The translations under genes and the position numbers were made by a program. From assembly GCA_947384015.1 (NCBI GenBank), contig CANDFN010000023.1:1-13256 (forward strand): a stretch of 13,256 bases of DNA, written 5' to 3'. Positions 1 through 5,912 of this stretch are shown here, piece after piece. Source of the stretch: an uncultured Clostridia bacterium. GTDB lineage: Bacteria; Bacillota; Clostridia; Christensenellales; UBA1242. Under the pieces are notes generated by a model. The model was not told the origin of the DNA. It ran no database searches and saw only the letters and a list, made by a program, of their open reading frames with translations. How positions within the stretch are numbered: the first letter of the stretch is position 1; each line of letters begins with the position of its first letter.

Positions 1-391
1 CAAAAGCATGATAAATGTCTATTCTTTCAGATTGAACATATGGTCCATATTCACCCATTGGCTTTAAAGTATCACCACAATAACCCTCGTCTGGTTTTAA
101 ATTAAACCTAACAAGAGAATTATAAGCGATGTCTCCAGCATGTTCAACCTCACGCTTACTATCGGTATCTTCTAAGCGAAGGTAAAATACTCCATTAGAT
201 TTATCTGCAATAAATTTATCGCATAAAGCCTGATAAATTGTTCCTATATGCAAATATCCCGTGGGACTAGGTGCCACACGGGTTATTTCTCCAGCCACAT
301 TGCGTGGTTTGTATTTATTAACATAATAAGACACATCTTTAGCGTTTGGGTAAAGTAAATCCGCTAATGCTAAATATTCTTTGTCTGTCAT
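1..391 (-). CDS. gltX: Glutamyl-tRNA synthetase, N-terminal part (cut by window edge)
   Basis: Class I aminoacyl-tRNA synthetase that charges tRNA-Glu in the cytoplasm. Only the first 130 residues are in the window; the gene continues past base 1. The ATP-binding HIGH signature appears as RVAPSPTGYLHIGT (residues 38-51). It is followed by YLRLEDTDSKRE (70-81) and GPYVQSERIDIY (116-127), all hallmark blocks of GluRS/GlnRS catalytic domains. About 37 residues precede the usual start of the catalytic domain (MTDKEYLALADLLYPN...), an extension I recall from a subset of Bacillota GluRS. The ATG at 391 is supported by AGGAGT at 401-396, which overlaps the stop codon of the upstream lipoprotein gene. 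Translation is therefore probably coupled, and the gene is the third of a minus-strand operon. GluRS is preferred over GlnRS from the APSPTG wording, but with one third of the protein visible a GlnRS-like or non-discriminating enzyme cannot be excluded. Confidence 0.93.
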   Translation of the reverse strand, partial: MTDKEYLALADLLYPNAKDVSYYVNKYKPRNVAGEITRVAPSPTGYLHIGTIYQALCDKFIADKSNGVFYLRLEDTDSKREVEHAGDIAYNSLVRFNLKPDEGYCGDTLKPMGEYGPYVQSERIDIYHAF

Positions 392-399
392 TGTTACTC

Positions 400-1440
400 C
401 TATTCAGTTATTGTTCCAAGTAGATTGTCATAAATTTTTAGCAATACAGATGTATATTCTTTTAAGGTTTCGCCATAACCTGCAATAATCATTACACAAT
501 TAGTGTCGTTATAATCGCTTTGTTCTGTTGCCACCTGAGCATATATTACGCTGTTGCAGGCTTGCAAATACATTTCTCTTTCGTTTATAACTTTACTATT
601 AAGGTTATATAATTGAACAGCTAGCGCCCTTGCTGCATCAATATCACTAAAATTAGCTTCTCTATTATTTTTTAGTTTAAACAACTTATCATCCAAAGTT
701 GCCACATCTTGTTTGTATTCGGCAAAGCTTGCTGCTATTTTTTCGCTATCTCCACCGTCTACATTCATTTCAATATAATTTTGTGTAACATTAAATATTT
801 GATACACTGTAAGGTCATCTAAATTCAATTTTAAGTTACTGCCAAAATTTGTTGAATCTTCGTAATAATTATAGTTTTCATTTGGTCTAATTTTTCCAAA
901 ATAAGCATCGGCTAAGGTTGAAGATAAAGTCCTGCAATTATCATAAAACTCTACAAGTGCGCCAGTAAGCAAATCGTAATAATCGTTACGACTTGTGTCA
1001 TTAGCATTTGTGTTTCTTAAAATTTTGTTAAACTCGTCTATTTGATTGTCTACCTGTCCAACGCTTGCTTTTAAGCTTTCTAATTGACTTCTAATTGCAT
1101 TACGTGTAGCCTTGCTTACATCTCCATTGCCGTTTAAGTTGCCTTTTATAGACACTATAAACACCAAAGAGTTTTTTGTTAAAGTTGAATAATATTCGGT
1201 TAATGGAGTTACAAATTTTTCAGTTTCCTCATCATTGCCATCCAAAGCTTCTGAAATGCTTTTTAAATCAAACTCTAAATAACCACTATTTAAGTTCACT
1301 TTGTTGTAAGCTTGAGCAATAGCCTCATAATCCTTGTTAAAATCTGCTAGGTTATACGCGCCTTTACTACATGCACTAAACACAATAGCGCCAACACATA
1401 ATAATGCACAAAGAACCAAACTTAAAAATTTACGTTTCAT
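400..1440 (-). CDS. Predicted lipoprotein, helical, unknown function
   Basis: A 346-residue secreted lipoprotein of unrecognised family. The N-terminus has two positive charges, a hydrophobic stretch (residues 5-20) and a lipobox FSAC with the lipidated Cys at position 24, so it should be exported by Sec and anchored to the outer face of the membrane. The mature part looks mostly helical and acidic, with many Asn and Asp and no catalytic motif that I recognise. The start is well supported: AAGGAGG lies at 1451-1445, four bases before the ATG. That ATG overlaps the TAA of the upstream gene by one base (TAATG). The 3' neighbour is gltX. A conserved-looking pattern (DLLTGALVEFYDN, residues about 156-168) has a counterpart in the upstream membrane protein (GDLAGYLVEYSN), so the two may be distant paralogues forming one surface complex. 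That is inference from eye alignment. Confidence 0.85.
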   Translation of the reverse strand: MKRKFLSLVLCALLCVGAIVFSACSKGAYNLADFNKDYEAIAQAYNKVNLNSGYLEFDLKSISEALDGNDEETEKFVTPLTEYYSTLTKNSLVFIVSIKGNLNGNGDVSKATRNAIRSQLESLKASVGQVDNQIDEFNKILRNTNANDTSRNDYYDLLTGALVEFYDNCRTLSSTLADAYFGKIRPNENYNYYEDSTNFGSNLKLNLDDLTVYQIFNVTQNYIEMNVDGGDSEKIAASFAEYKQDVATLDDKLFKLKNNREANFSDIDAARALAVQLYNLNSKVINEREMYLQACNSVIYAQVATEQSDYNDTNCVMIIAGYGETLKEYTSVLLKIYDNLLGTITE

Positions 1441-2315
1441 TATGCCTCCTTCATAAACACTACGTTAAAGTAGTGATATGCTTTTTGTATAGCGGTATTT
1501 CCAACTTCTGTATAAGCACCCGCGTTGTTGATGTTTGAAGCGAACTCATCTTTATTGCATTGATTATAGAATTTTATAAAATCGTTAACTTCTATTGCAA
1601 CACCGTCTTTAATTTTTAAATTTGTGTTGTTTAATAAATAGCCGTCAGCATTTTTTATTGCCTTATTTATTACATCTAAGTTTGCACTGTTAACAGTAAT
1701 TTCACCTGGCTTAACGCTAGCAAAAGTTTTATTTAATACGCGTGCATAACAGTCTATAACACTAAATTTTACGTCTACATTACTATATTTAGAATGAACT
1801 TCAACCTGGTGATTTATTGTAACAATTAAGTTAGAATACTCTACCAAATAACCAGCAAGGTCGCCATAAATTTCTGCAACATCACCTTTATCAAAAGTGA
1901 TATCAATTGGCGCTCTACGTAAATAGTCTGCAACTGTTGCCTTTAATAATTCTTCTGCTGTTTTTACTGTATCTAATCTATCTACAATTTGTTCATCGTC
2001 CACATCATAAGTAGAAAGATATGGAACAATATTTTTAGTTACTACATTTGCATCGTTTAAAGTTTGAATAATATCTACCAACTTACCTTTAGAATTTGCT
2101 TCTGTTTTTGTATAATCATTAATTTTGTTTAAGTCTGATGCAAGTTCTTCACGCTCTATGCTATACAAGTAGCTAGAAACTTCTGCATAACTATCTTTTT
2201 GCCTGTTTAGATATTTAAAGAACAAATAACAAGTGCAACCAATAGCACACCCGACAAGTATAATTATTAAAAGTATTTTTAAAATTCCTTTAATATCGCC
2301 TTTACTAATTTTCAT
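1440..2315 (-). CDS. Membrane-anchored protein, unknown function
   Basis: The product is 291 residues: a short Lys-rich N-terminus, one hydrophobic segment (residues about 11-34, ILKILLIIILVGCAIGC...) and a largely helical, acidic domain of about 255 residues, presumably outside the cell. LVGC inside the hydrophobic segment resembles a lipobox, but hydrophobic sequence continues past it, so a single transmembrane anchor is more likely. The open frame extends upstream to 2384, but I place the start at 2315. A consensus promoter (TTGACA, 17 bp, TATAAT) lies inside that extension, and its expected +1 is exactly the A of this ATG. The extension reads as random AT-rich DNA (MLKTQQIFIIMIDIIKIIYY). 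No Shine-Dalgarno precedes this ATG, so the mRNA is probably leaderless. It is the first gene of the operon with the lipoprotein and gltX. I do not recognise the family. Confidence 0.8.
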   Translation of the reverse strand: MKISKGDIKGILKILLIIILVGCAIGCTCYLFFKYLNRQKDSYAEVSSYLYSIEREELASDLNKINDYTKTEANSKGKLVDIIQTLNDANVVTKNIVPYLSTYDVDDEQIVDRLDTVKTAEELLKATVADYLRRAPIDITFDKGDVAEIYGDLAGYLVEYSNLIVTINHQVEVHSKYSNVDVKFSVIDCYARVLNKTFASVKPGEITVNSANLDVINKAIKNADGYLLNNTNLKIKDGVAIEVNDFIKFYNQCNKDEFASNINNAGAYTEVGNTAIQKAYHYFNVVFMKEA

Positions 2316-2321
2316 ATTAAA

Positions 2322-2350
2322 ATTATAATATATAATTTTTATTATGTCAA
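2322..2350 (-). promoter_or_regulatory. Consensus sigma-A-type promoter at a leaderless start
   Basis: On the minus strand TTGACA (2350-2345) and TATAAT (2327-2322) are separated by 17 bp, all consensus. The +1, counted seven bases past the -10 hexamer, is base 2315, the A of the ATG of the membrane-anchored protein. It would drive that gene, the lipoprotein and gltX. Confidence 0.85.
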
Positions 2351-2442
2351 TCATAATTATAAATATTTGTTGGGTTTTCAGCATTGTATATAGCTGGGTT
2401 TACCTATAATAATCTTAATTTTTTACCAATACAATTTATTAT

Positions 2443-2471
2443 TTGCTAAAACAAAAAGAATGTGATATACT
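2443..2471 (+). promoter_or_regulatory. Promoter of the SDR gene, leaderless
   Basis: TTGCTA (2443-2448) and TATACT (2466-2471) are separated by 17 bp. The predicted +1 is base 2478, the A of the SDR start codon. No Shine-Dalgarno is present (the bases before the ATG are taaaagc). It is divergent to the promoter at 2322-2350, leaving about 90 bp of AT-rich DNA between the two -35 boxes with no other feature seen. Confidence 0.72.
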
Positions 2472-2477
2472 AAAAGC

Positions 2478-3179
2478 ATGAAGACGGTTTTAATTACAGG
2501 AGCAAGCGGAGATATAGGCAGAGAAATAGTTAAAAACTTTGCTGCCAACGGTTATTATGTGTTGGCAATTTACAATCATGTTAAAGTTGCCCCATTAAAA
2601 GGTATAGAATTTTTTAAATGCAACCTTGCCGATAGTGATGAAATTGATGAGGTAATTCCTCAAATTATAGAAAAATATGAACATATTGATTGTTTGGTAA
2701 ACTGTGCAGGCGTTGCTCAATACAAACAAATTCAAGATGTTACAGGCGAAGATTTTGATTTTGTTATAAACAGCAATTTAAAAAGCGCAGTGCTTGTAAC
2801 TAAATATGTTGCAAAAAACATGATTAGCAATAAATGCGGACGAATTATTAACATATCTTCCATGTGGGGAAAAGTTGGTGCAAGTGTGGAAGCACTTTAT
2901 TCTGCAAGTAAAGGTGCACTTAACACCCTCACCCTATCTTTAGCAAAAGAATTAGCACCAAGTGGAATAACTGTTAACGCTGTTTGCCCTGGCTTAATTG
3001 ACACCAAAATGAACAGTAATCTTACCGAAGCTGATAAACAAGCCTTGGTTGACGATACACCGTTAGGAAGAATTGGACTACCAAAAGATGTTGCAAATGC
3101 GGTAGAATTTTTTGCAAGTGATAAAGCAAGTTTTATAACTGGTCAACTTTTAAGCGTTGACGGTGGTTTAAGTTTGTAG
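2478..3179 (+). CDS. SDR-family NAD(P)-dependent oxidoreductase (FabG-like)
   Basis: Classical short-chain dehydrogenase/reductase of 233 residues, soluble and single-domain. Visible motifs: the Rossmann glycine motif TGASGDIG (7-14), the adenine-ring motif NCAG (75-78, variant of NNAG), and a catalytic tetrad N100, S128, Y141, K145 (YSASK) with spacings matching FabG. PG (171-172) and the C-terminal ITGQLLSVDGG follow. All catalytic residues are present, so it should reduce a carbonyl or oxidise an alcohol. 3-oxoacyl-ACP reductase (FabG) is one possibility. A second is the YmfI-type EF-P 5-aminopentanone reductase of Bacillota, also about 240 aa and very similar. The substrate cannot be read from sequence. 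No other fatty-acid synthesis gene is adjacent, which weakens the FabG reading. The mRNA is probably leaderless. The 160-aa gene follows after seven bases and shares its terminator. Confidence 0.92.
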   Translation: MKTVLITGASGDIGREIVKNFAANGYYVLAIYNHVKVAPLKGIEFFKCNLADSDEIDEVIPQIIEKYEHIDCLVNCAGVAQYKQIQDVTGEDFDFVINSNLKSAVLVTKYVAKNMISNKCGRIINISSMWGKVGASVEALYSASKGALNTLTLSLAKELAPSGITVNAVCPGLIDTKMNSNLTEADKQALVDDTPLGRIGLPKDVANAVEFFASDKASFITGQLLSVDGGLSL

Positions 3180-3186
3180 GACGATT

Positions 3187-3669
3187 ATGAAAAAAGAAGA
3201 AAGAATCGCTTTACTAAACAAAGCGTATAAACCACTTTTAACAAAAGCAAAAAACATATTAAAAGAGGTTACCGTCACTTTCCCCGATGCAAAACTTTCG
3301 TTTTACAACGGGCATTATACAAGCATTGGCAAAGTTTACACCTTAGAACATTTTCCACTTCCTGTAATTGATATTAACAAAGACGCTACAATTGTTGTTG
3401 ACTTTGACGGTGCAAATTATGAATGTTATTACAACAAACAGTTTATACAAAACCTAACGCCAACAATTTTTAATTTTTTAACCAAAAGAAGTTTTGCCTC
3501 CTACCCTTATGAAGATTGTTTAATAGACTTATATAAAAAAGGCATGACTTTAAATGACTATTTATCAATTATAAAAAGCAGCGAAAGTTCTTCCTTTGCA
3601 ATAAATTTTAAATTAGGTAAAAACTATAAAGAAGATGTTTCATTTATAATTAGCCAGCTTTTGCAATAG
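3187..3669 (+). CDS. Conserved-looking hypothetical protein, 160 aa
   Basis: Unrecognised soluble protein. The N-terminal 25 residues form a Lys-rich helix (MKKEERIALLNKAYKPLLTK). The middle shows alternating beta-type strands (KLSFYNGHY, ATIVVDFDGANYECYYN), and residues about 85-160 look helical. There is no signal peptide, membrane segment or Cys cluster. The aromatic-rich phrase YTLEHFPLPVIDI and DFDGANYECYY could be family signatures, but I cannot assign one. It lies seven bases behind the SDR gene with a modest Shine-Dalgarno (AGGA, 3178-3181, overlapping the SDR stop), so it is translated from the same mRNA and may act with the reductase. The TAG stop (3667-3669) sits in the loop of the terminator that ends the operon. 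Confidence 0.8.
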   Translation: MKKEERIALLNKAYKPLLTKAKNILKEVTVTFPDAKLSFYNGHYTSIGKVYTLEHFPLPVIDINKDATIVVDFDGANYECYYNKQFIQNLTPTIFNFLTKRSFASYPYEDCLIDLYKKGMTLNDYLSIIKSSESSSFAINFKLGKNYKEDVSFIISQLLQ

Positions 3670-3691
3670 TGCAATGGTTGGCTATTTTTTT
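3651..3691 (+). terminator. Intrinsic terminator overlapping the 3' end of the 160-aa gene
   Basis: TAGCCA (3651-3656) pairs with TGGCTA (3679-3684) and TTGCA (3661-3665) with TGCAA (3670-3674), with partly pairable bases between. Seven T follow (3685-3691). The loop aTAG contains the stop codon, so the whole 5' arm is coding sequence. Confidence 0.85.
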
Positions 3692-3756
3692 ACCTAATTT
3701 GCTTTGGCTTGAATAAAAAACTTTAAAGCAGGCAAAGATAATAACAGGGAGGAAAC

Positions 3757-4203
3757 ATGAGCGTTAAAAGTAAAAAAATACTTTCCATAATAGTTTATTA
3801 CACTTTAGCCGTATTAGCATTATGCAGTGCTGGATTTTTTGTTTATGCAACAATTATAAATGCGTTACCAATGTGGGCTAAAATAATTTACTATATATGG
3901 TCTGGTTTGGTTATTGGTGCCGTTATATTTGATATTATTTGCACCTCAACCGGAGAAGCAAAACAAGTATCAGGTTTGATAATATATATTTTATCAATTC
4001 TAGCTGTTATAATGAGCATGGTGTTGTATTTAGTAAATACCACTAGAACAGGTCTTGTTGGCGGTTTCTTTAACATTTATTTATCTACCGTTTTAATTTC
4101 GCTTATGACAACAGGTTACATGATTGCAACCTGGTGTGTTGGTGAAAGTGGTGTTGAACACGCAACCGCAGAAAACGAACTTAATAAGAAAAAAAGAGGT
4201 TAG
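3757..4203 (+). CDS. Small four-helix membrane protein, unknown function
   Basis: A 148-residue integral membrane protein with four hydrophobic segments at about residues 9-31, 39-62, 71-93 and 101-127, short loops, and a charged hydrophilic tail (about 130-148: GESGVEHATAENELNKKKRG). I see no transporter signature and no conserved charged residue within the membrane, and I do not recognise the family. The start is supported by GGGAGG (3747-3752) four bases upstream. No convincing promoter was found in the 65 bases after the preceding terminator. A GATAAT at 3737-3742 lacks a well-placed -35, so leaky read-through or a weaker promoter may serve. The last codons and TAG form the 5' arm and loop of a bidirectional terminator. 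Confidence 0.8.
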   Translation: MSVKSKKILSIIVYYTLAVLALCSAGFFVYATIINALPMWAKIIYYIWSGLVIGAVIFDIICTSTGEAKQVSGLIIYILSILAVIMSMVLYLVNTTRTGLVGGFFNIYLSTVLISLMTTGYMIATWCVGESGVEHATAENELNKKKRG

Positions 4204-4213
4204 ACCTCTTTTT
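4191..4213. terminator. Perfect bidirectional terminator with the stop codon as its loop
   Basis: AAAAAGAGGT (4191-4200), loop TAG (4201-4203), ACCTCTTTTT (4204-4213): a perfect 10-bp inverted repeat with A- and T-tracts on both sides. It serves the plus-strand membrane protein and, from the other side, the 147-aa gene whose TAA is at 4216-4214. The three-base loop is exactly the TAG of the plus-strand gene. Confidence 0.93.
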
Positions 4214-4657
4214 TTATACACCAACCCCATCTGTTCTAGGTTTTAATAAATCACACTTTTCAGACTCATAAATCCAACTACCACCTCTACCACTAGGCAA
4301 TGTTGCAATATATTTTTTTGAAATGTTTGCAATCTCGTATGGATTGGTAATTTTAAGTTGTTTAAACTTTTGTTGTATTAGAGAAAGGTCTGCAACCTGT
4401 TCCCCAAACTCTATAAACATACTACTCAACACGTCGTCTAATAAAAAATTCATATTTTGTATTTCTTCAATAGCCACACCCTGTGGAAAGCCAACCATAA
4501 TTTCTATTTTATAATAAGCAGTTACAATATGCCCTTTTTTGAATGTTACAAAATCATCATATCCAGTGTTGTGTTTTTTTAACTTTGTGTCTTGTGCTAA
4601 ACCCTCAGCCCTATTTGCCTTTATATAAAATTTCCTTCTTATTAAATTTCTATCCAT
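4214..4657 (-). CDS. Hypothetical protein, 147 aa
   Basis: Unrecognised soluble protein with no signal peptide or membrane segment. It has a basic N-terminus (MDRNLIRRKFYIKANR), a central part that could form strands (DDFVTFKKGHIVTAYYKIEIMVGF) then helices (residues about 60-115), and a Gly/Ser-rich C-terminal stretch SGRGGSWIYESEKC. The start is well supported: AGGAG (4667-4663) lies six bases upstream, and a consensus promoter is predicted to start transcription 13 bases before the ATG. It is monocistronic, ends directly at the bidirectional terminator, and is divergent to the epimerase-like gene. A strong stand-alone promoter suggests it is really expressed. No function can be assigned. 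Confidence 0.78.
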   Translation of the reverse strand: MDRNLIRRKFYIKANRAEGLAQDTKLKKHNTGYDDFVTFKKGHIVTAYYKIEIMVGFPQGVAIEEIQNMNFLLDDVLSSMFIEFGEQVADLSLIQQKFKQLKITNPYEIANISKKYIATLPSGRGGSWIYESEKCDLLKPRTDGVGV

Positions 4658-4676
4658 TTCTTTCTCCTATATAAAA

Positions 4677-4705
4677 ATTATATAACAAAAATAAGGGTTT
4701 GTCAA
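4677..4705 (-). promoter_or_regulatory. Consensus promoter of the 147-aa gene
   Basis: On the minus strand TTGACA (4705-4700) and TATAAT (4682-4677) are 17 bp apart, all consensus. The predicted +1 is base 4670, giving a 13-base leader that contains the Shine-Dalgarno AGGAG. Confidence 0.85.
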
Positions 4706-4721
4706 TATGCACTCTTACACC

Positions 4722-4750
4722 TTGCACAACTAAGAAAAATATGCTATACT
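4722..4750 (+). promoter_or_regulatory. Promoter of the epimerase-like gene
   Basis: TTGCAC (4722-4727, weak -35) and TATACT (4745-4750) are separated by 17 bp. The predicted +1 is A4757, giving a 12-base leader with AAGGAG (4759-4764). It is divergent to the promoter at 4677-4705. Confidence 0.65.
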
Positions 4751-4768
4751 TAAATTATAAGGAGCATT

Positions 4769-5863
4769 ATGAAAAGAATTCATTTAAAAAATGGTAATGC
4801 AGAACTAGTTATAGATACAAAAGGCGCACAAGTTGTTAGTTACAAAATTAATGGGGTTGAATTGATGTATCAAGGCGCTAACAACCCAGACAATTCGGTG
4901 TGGAAAGCAACCGCAAAAAATCTATTTCCAAACCCTGGCCCTGTAGGTGCAACCCAAGAAATTCCTGTAACAAAGATTGACGAAAATGGACACAAAAAAA
5001 CAATCAAAGAGCTTATTAAAAAATTACAAACCGCAGAGTTTGATGTTGATGGAAAAACAGAGACCCATACAATTTATGAATATAATGGTTCTACATCTTT
5101 TCATATGGGGCAACATGGTATTGCACATAGCAAGACTTATTCAGTTGTCAGCAAAGACCAAAAAAGTTGTGTGTTAAGCTTTTTTAATGAAGATAAAAAT
5201 GATGAAAACTTTCCGTTTATATATACATATTCTGTTTCGGTAGCTCTTGAAGATGACGGTAGGCTTACTTACACTACCATTGCTCAAAACAATGATACTG
5301 AACCCATGCCTGGAGGTATGGGTTGGCATCCAGCCTTTGCATTACACCAAAACCCAGAACGATACACAATTGTTTTTAAAAACCTTAAAGCAAAACAACA
5401 TCCTGTTAGAACCTACACTATTAAAAAAGGTGAAGAAAAGATAAAACAAACCGAACAATTAATTGAAGGTAAAGAATACTCTATTAACAAAAATATTGTG
5501 CAAGCAGGTTTGTCTGAGCAATTTTCTGGAATAAAATCTGCCGATGTTGTTTTGATGTATGAAACTGACAATGGAAGAAAAATACCATACCTAACCATGC
5601 ACATTAAAGAACCTATTGTAGTTTTGTGGTCTAAGCCAAAGAAAAATGACACTCAAGAAGATTTTATTTGTATAGAACCATGGAATACTACCCCAAGGCA
5701 AATAAATAATTTAACAACACAAGAACACACTCGCGATTTAAGAAAAAATGGTGCAATTATTATAGAACCTAACCAACAGCGCTATTTGGCAGCAAAACTT
5801 ACAATTAATCCTGAATACTTAAAAGAAATTTCTATGCATGATAATGATGAGATTTCTGCTTAA
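4769..5863 (+). CDS. Aldose 1-epimerase / LacX-like mutarotase-fold protein
   Basis: Galactose-mutarotase-fold protein that probably binds a sugar or sugar phosphate in the cytoplasm and interconverts its anomers. Family markers: an N-terminal GAQVVSYKINGVELMYQG (19-36), NLFPNPGPVG (51-60, the LFP block), MGQHGIAH (113-120, equivalent to QHGFAR), GGMGWHPAF (182-190, second His at 187) and FICIEPW (299-305, Glu303 in the place of the usual catalytic Glu). It is 364 residues, against about 290 for typical LacX proteins. Roughly 35 extra residues lie between the LFP block and the His116 block (about 62-112, charged and Lys-rich), and the C-terminal tail is longer. The substrate is unknown. It is monocistronic with its own promoter, a good Shine-Dalgarno and a terminator, and no sugar operon surrounds it. 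Confidence 0.85.
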   Translation: MKRIHLKNGNAELVIDTKGAQVVSYKINGVELMYQGANNPDNSVWKATAKNLFPNPGPVGATQEIPVTKIDENGHKKTIKELIKKLQTAEFDVDGKTETHTIYEYNGSTSFHMGQHGIAHSKTYSVVSKDQKSCVLSFFNEDKNDENFPFIYTYSVSVALEDDGRLTYTTIAQNNDTEPMPGGMGWHPAFALHQNPERYTIVFKNLKAKQHPVRTYTIKKGEEKIKQTEQLIEGKEYSINKNIVQAGLSEQFSGIKSADVVLMYETDNGRKIPYLTMHIKEPIVVLWSKPKKNDTQEDFICIEPWNTTPRQINNLTTQEHTRDLRKNGAIIIEPNQQRYLAAKLTINPEYLKEISMHDNDEISA

Positions 5864-5891
5864 AAAAAGCAAATATAAATTTGCTTTTTTT
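5862..5891. terminator. Bidirectional terminator between epimerase and Ca2+ ATPase genes
   Basis: AAAAAAAGCAAAT (5862-5874), loop ATAA, ATTTGCTTTTTTT (5879-5891): a perfect inverted repeat with A7 and T7 flanks. The epimerase stop TAA (5861-5863) forms its base. The ATPase stop is 22 bases away on the opposite strand. Confidence 0.92.
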
Positions 5892-5912
5892 ATTAAATCG
5901 TTAATAAAAATG

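Noticed and set aside
1440..2315. Lipoprotein call for the membrane-anchored protein from LVGC
   Set aside because: Hydrophobic residues continue beyond the Cys (AIGCTCYLFF), which fits a transmembrane anchor better than a cleaved lipoprotein signal.
2316..2384. N-terminal extension of the membrane-anchored protein to an ATG at 2384
   Set aside because: The segment contains the consensus promoter of the gene, reads as AT-rich noise, and has no Shine-Dalgarno at the upstream ATG.
3709..3742. Promoter for the four-helix membrane protein (TTGAAT ... GATAAT)
   Set aside because: The spacer would be 22 bp, too long for a sigma-A-type promoter.
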